From the NCBI GenBank assembly GCA_905215195.1, contig CAJMPF010000069.1, positions 1 through 8,203 of the forward strand: DNA of 8,203 bases, given 5' to 3'. The position numbers and the translations under genes were made by a program. This document shows, in pieces, positions 6,418 through 8,203 of this stretch. This DNA comes from an uncultured bacterium. GTDB taxonomy: Bacteria; Actinomycetota; Coriobacteriia; Coriobacteriales; Coriobacteriaceae. Position 1 is the stretch's first letter. Every line of letters begins with the position of its first letter. The notes beneath the pieces were generated by a model. The model had not been told where the DNA came from and made no database searches. It was given only the letters and a program-made list of their open reading frames with translations.

Positions 6418-7674
6418 CTACGAGGTCGGAGCGTTCCTAAATGTATAGTTACCCGGAGAACGCACATTGATATACGTTACGCCCTCTACCTGCGAAAGCA
6501 GCTTGGTGACTACGCGCTCCTTCTTGACGATATCGTTCGAATCGCCCAGCGACACCTCAATGCCGTTATTGAGGTTTGCCGAGATGGCTTCGACCGAAGG
6601 CGTGGAAATATCCTTGACTTGTCCCAAGAACTCGCTCGAAAAACCACGCACATAATCCAAGCCAGCCTTAACGGCCTTGGAGCTCACCGCCTGGCCGGAA
6701 ACCGGAGCGACATCCGCCGAGACATCAGTCAACAACACCGCGCCATAGTGCTTAGCGAGCGCCAGCGCGGCATCAATGCCGGTCAGGGTATTTGAGCCCT
6801 GCCCCGTCGTGATGACGTTGCCCTGGTCATCCACTTCGACCGACGTCGACAGCGGGGCGATCCAGGTGTCATCATCCCCGATGGCCCAGGCAAGGTCATC
6901 GGAGCTGATATAGGCAATTGCGATGACCTTGCGCTCCATAGGCGTAATGATGAGCGTATGCGGGAACTGACGCTGGACATCCACGCCCGACACCCACGGG
7001 TTCTGCTTGAGGTCCTCGGTAATCTGGTCGGGATCGACGTTAAAAAGCGATGTTCCCTCGGGCAAATCGATCAGCTGGATAGCATCGTGCTTCGTCACAT
7101 GCTCGCTGCCTTGAATCTGAATATCAGTGGCGGTAAACAATCCAGAGTTGATCACCACGATGGCAACGACGACGAACGCGGCCAAGACGGCCAGAACGCC
7201 GCCCACGATTTTGCCTTTGCCTGTAACGAGAGAAGCGGCGTCTGACGTTTTATTTGCCATCGCCCCAAGTGAAGACAACGGGTTGACGCCTTTTTTACCC
7301 GAAGGCTTCTTGGCGGTAGCCGGCACCGATGTCAGCGAGCGCGGTTTCGATGCGCCCAGCGTGCGACCCGGACGCGCCGCCTTAGTTCCCGTCGAGGGCT
7401 TAGGAGTTGCCATGGGACGGGCAGGCTTGGCGCCCATAACAGGCTTAGGCGTCACCGAGGGACGCGAGGACTTTTTTGCGGCCGGACGATTACCGAGCTG
7501 AGAGCCGACGACCGGACGCCCGGCCTGTCGAGCATGCCCGACAGACTTAGAGTGCGCGACGGTATTGCGTTGAGGTTTGGTAGGCGCGCCGGAACGCCCT
7601 CCGGCGCGGCGGAAGGTAGGTTTCGATGCTCTAGAAGCCGAGGAATTTAACTTCCGGTCTGAGCTCGATGCCAT
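6418..7674 (-). CDS. ftsQ: Cell division protein FtsQ (DivIB family) with long basic cytoplasmic tail
   Basis: FtsQ is a bitopic membrane protein that joins early and late divisome parts. The 418 residues divide into a cytoplasmic tail (1-154) rich in Lys, Arg, Pro, Ser, Ala and Gly, one membrane segment (about 156-177), the POTRA domain (about 181-252: TATDIQIQGSEHV, LPEGTSLFNVD, NPWVSGVDVQRQFPHTLIITPMER) and a beta domain to about 408. The tail is long for the family and holds an imperfect 13-residue repeat (75-87 and 90-102). The ATG at 7674 overlaps the end of murB by 44 bp in another frame; a GAGGGAGG purine tract lies just upstream, and no other start occurs in frame before about residue 80. 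The murB-ftsQ-ftsZ order supports the call. Confidence 0.94.
   Translation of the reverse strand: MASSSDRKLNSSASRASKPTFRRAGGRSGAPTKPQRNTVAHSKSVGHARQAGRPVVGSQLGNRPAAKKSSRPSVTPKPVMGAKPARPMATPKPSTGTKAARPGRTLGASKPRSLTSVPATAKKPSGKKGVNPLSSLGAMANKTSDAASLVTGKGKIVGGVLAVLAAFVVVAIVVINSGLFTATDIQIQGSEHVTKHDAIQLIDLPEGTSLFNVDPDQITEDLKQNPWVSGVDVQRQFPHTLIITPMERKVIAIAYISSDDLAWAIGDDDTWIAPLSTSVEVDDQGNVITTGQGSNTLTGIDAALALAKHYGAVLLTDVSADVAPVSGQAVSSKAVKAGLDYVRGFSSEFLGQVKDISTPSVEAISANLNNGIEVSLGDSNDIVKKERVVTKLLSQVEGVTYINVRSPGNYTFRNAPTS
7369..7452 (-). repeat. Imperfect tandem repeat in the FtsQ tail
   Basis: The segment encodes TPKPVMGAKPARP, two residues, then TPKPSTGTKAARP; nine of thirteen positions are identical with a period of 15 codons. 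The DNA copies are partly diverged, which suggests an old duplication or selection for the composition. The unit is basic and proline-rich and lies in the predicted cytoplasmic tail. Confidence 0.6.
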
Positions 7675-8203
7675 ACGCCTCCCTCACCTTTCCGTGCACA
7701 TGTCTGATAACCGCGGCAACGTCATCGGCCGAGGCAGTTCCGTTATTAACGATAAAATTAGCGTGTACGGGCGAAACTTCCGCGCCGCCAACCGAAAAAC
7801 CCTTTAATCCACAATCCTCGATAAGCTTGCCCACGCTCGCATCGGGCGGGTTGCGAAATACCGACCCGCAGGATGCACAGCCCATGGGCTGTGTGCGCTT
7901 ACGCCGCGTCAGGTACCGCTCCATACGTTCACGGATATCGGCCTTGGGCGCAGGTTTGAGCTTGAGCACGCATTCCAGAATGATCTCGTTACGCGGCAGG
8001 CTGCATTCACGGTAGCCCCAAGCGATCTCCGAGCCCGCGTAATGCTTGATGCCGGAGCTCGGGTCAAACGTAACGACATCTTCGACCAGCGAGCCAATCC
8101 ACTCGGTTCGCGTGCCGGCATTCATGGACACGGCGCCGCCAACGGAGCCGGGAATACCGACCGCAAACTCAAGGCCCGAAAGGCTGCGCGACAGCGCGTC
8201 GTT
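7631..8203 (-). CDS. murB: UDP-N-acetylenolpyruvoylglucosamine reductase MurB (3' part; 5' end outside window)
   Basis: MurB is the FAD enzyme that uses NADPH to reduce UDP-GlcNAc-enolpyruvate to UDP-MurNAc in the cytoplasm, the second committed step of peptidoglycan synthesis. The visible 190 residues are the C-terminal two thirds of a protein usually near 300. In fragment numbering, GLEFAVGIPGSVGGAVSMNAG (10-30) is the FAD-binding hallmark, GYRECS (64-68) carries the conserved substrate-site Arg, CGSVFRNP (112-119) carries the catalytic Ser, and the C-terminal RPEVKFLG has the conserved catalytic Glu. GKLIEDCGLKG and HANFIVN also fit. The reading frame runs open to the window edge. The gene overlaps ftsQ by 44 bp, so the two are surely cotranscribed. 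The active-site loop is Cys-rich (GCASCGS). Confidence 0.96.
   Translation of the reverse strand, partial: NDALSRSLSGLEFAVGIPGSVGGAVSMNAGTRTEWIGSLVEDVVTFDPSSGIKHYAGSEIAWGYRECSLPRNEIILECVLKLKPAPKADIRERMERYLTRRKRTQPMGCASCGSVFRNPPDASVGKLIEDCGLKGFSVGGAEVSPVHANFIVNNGTASADDVAAVIRHVHGKVREAYGIELRPEVKFLGF

Noticed and set aside
4980..6440. A 486-codon rightward open frame opposite ftsZ, with a TTG start and a purine tract upstream
   Set aside because: It is the antisense shadow of a highly conserved ftsZ. Its translation is Gly/Asp/Val-rich with no recognisable domain, and it reads through the ftsZ terminator and leader. It results from GC-rich codon use.

Overview
The window holds a compact, entirely leftward (minus-strand) block of housekeeping genes from a fairly GC-rich bacterium. 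Read in the direction of transcription (right to left) the order is murB (3' part only), ftsQ, ftsZ, pgeF, pstS, pstC, pstA, pstB and phoU (5' part only). The likely host is an actinobacterium, and I would guess the Coriobacteriia (Collinsella/Olsenella-like). This rests on murB-ftsQ-ftsZ order with no ftsA, pgeF straight after ftsZ, an FtsQ with a long basic N-terminal tail, and a PstB whose C-terminal part carries a short insertion seen in actinobacterial PstB. The taxon is inferred from gene order and protein features, not from a database search.

Region 1 (about 8203-5005) is the end of a division and cell wall cluster. MurB makes UDP-MurNAc. FtsQ is the divisome scaffold protein and overlaps murB by 44 bp. 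FtsZ forms the Z-ring. A 199 bp AT-rich gap with several inverted repeats lies before ftsZ and probably carries its own promoter. A strong Rho-independent terminator follows ftsZ.

Region 2 (about 5004-4857) is a new transcription start: a TATAAA -10 element inside an inverted repeat, a short leader and a perfect AGGAGG ribosome binding site.

Region 3 (4853-1) reads as one operon, pgeF-pstS-pstC-pstA-pstB-phoU. The pgeF stop and pstS start overlap as ATGA, and the pst genes are separated by 1, 3 and 12 bp. It encodes the high-affinity phosphate ABC importer (lipoprotein receptor, two permeases, ATPase) and its regulator PhoU. Its first gene is a peptidoglycan-editing laccase-domain enzyme, so a wall quality-control gene and phosphate uptake are physically coupled. 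No PhoR/PhoB-type two-component genes lie in the window.

I found no RNA genes, mobile elements, CRISPR arrays or prophage signs, and no evidence of a wholly new system. The points that merit attention are the pgeF-pst coupling, the repeat-bearing FtsQ tail, the ftsZ leader, and a changed metal-site residue in PhoU.
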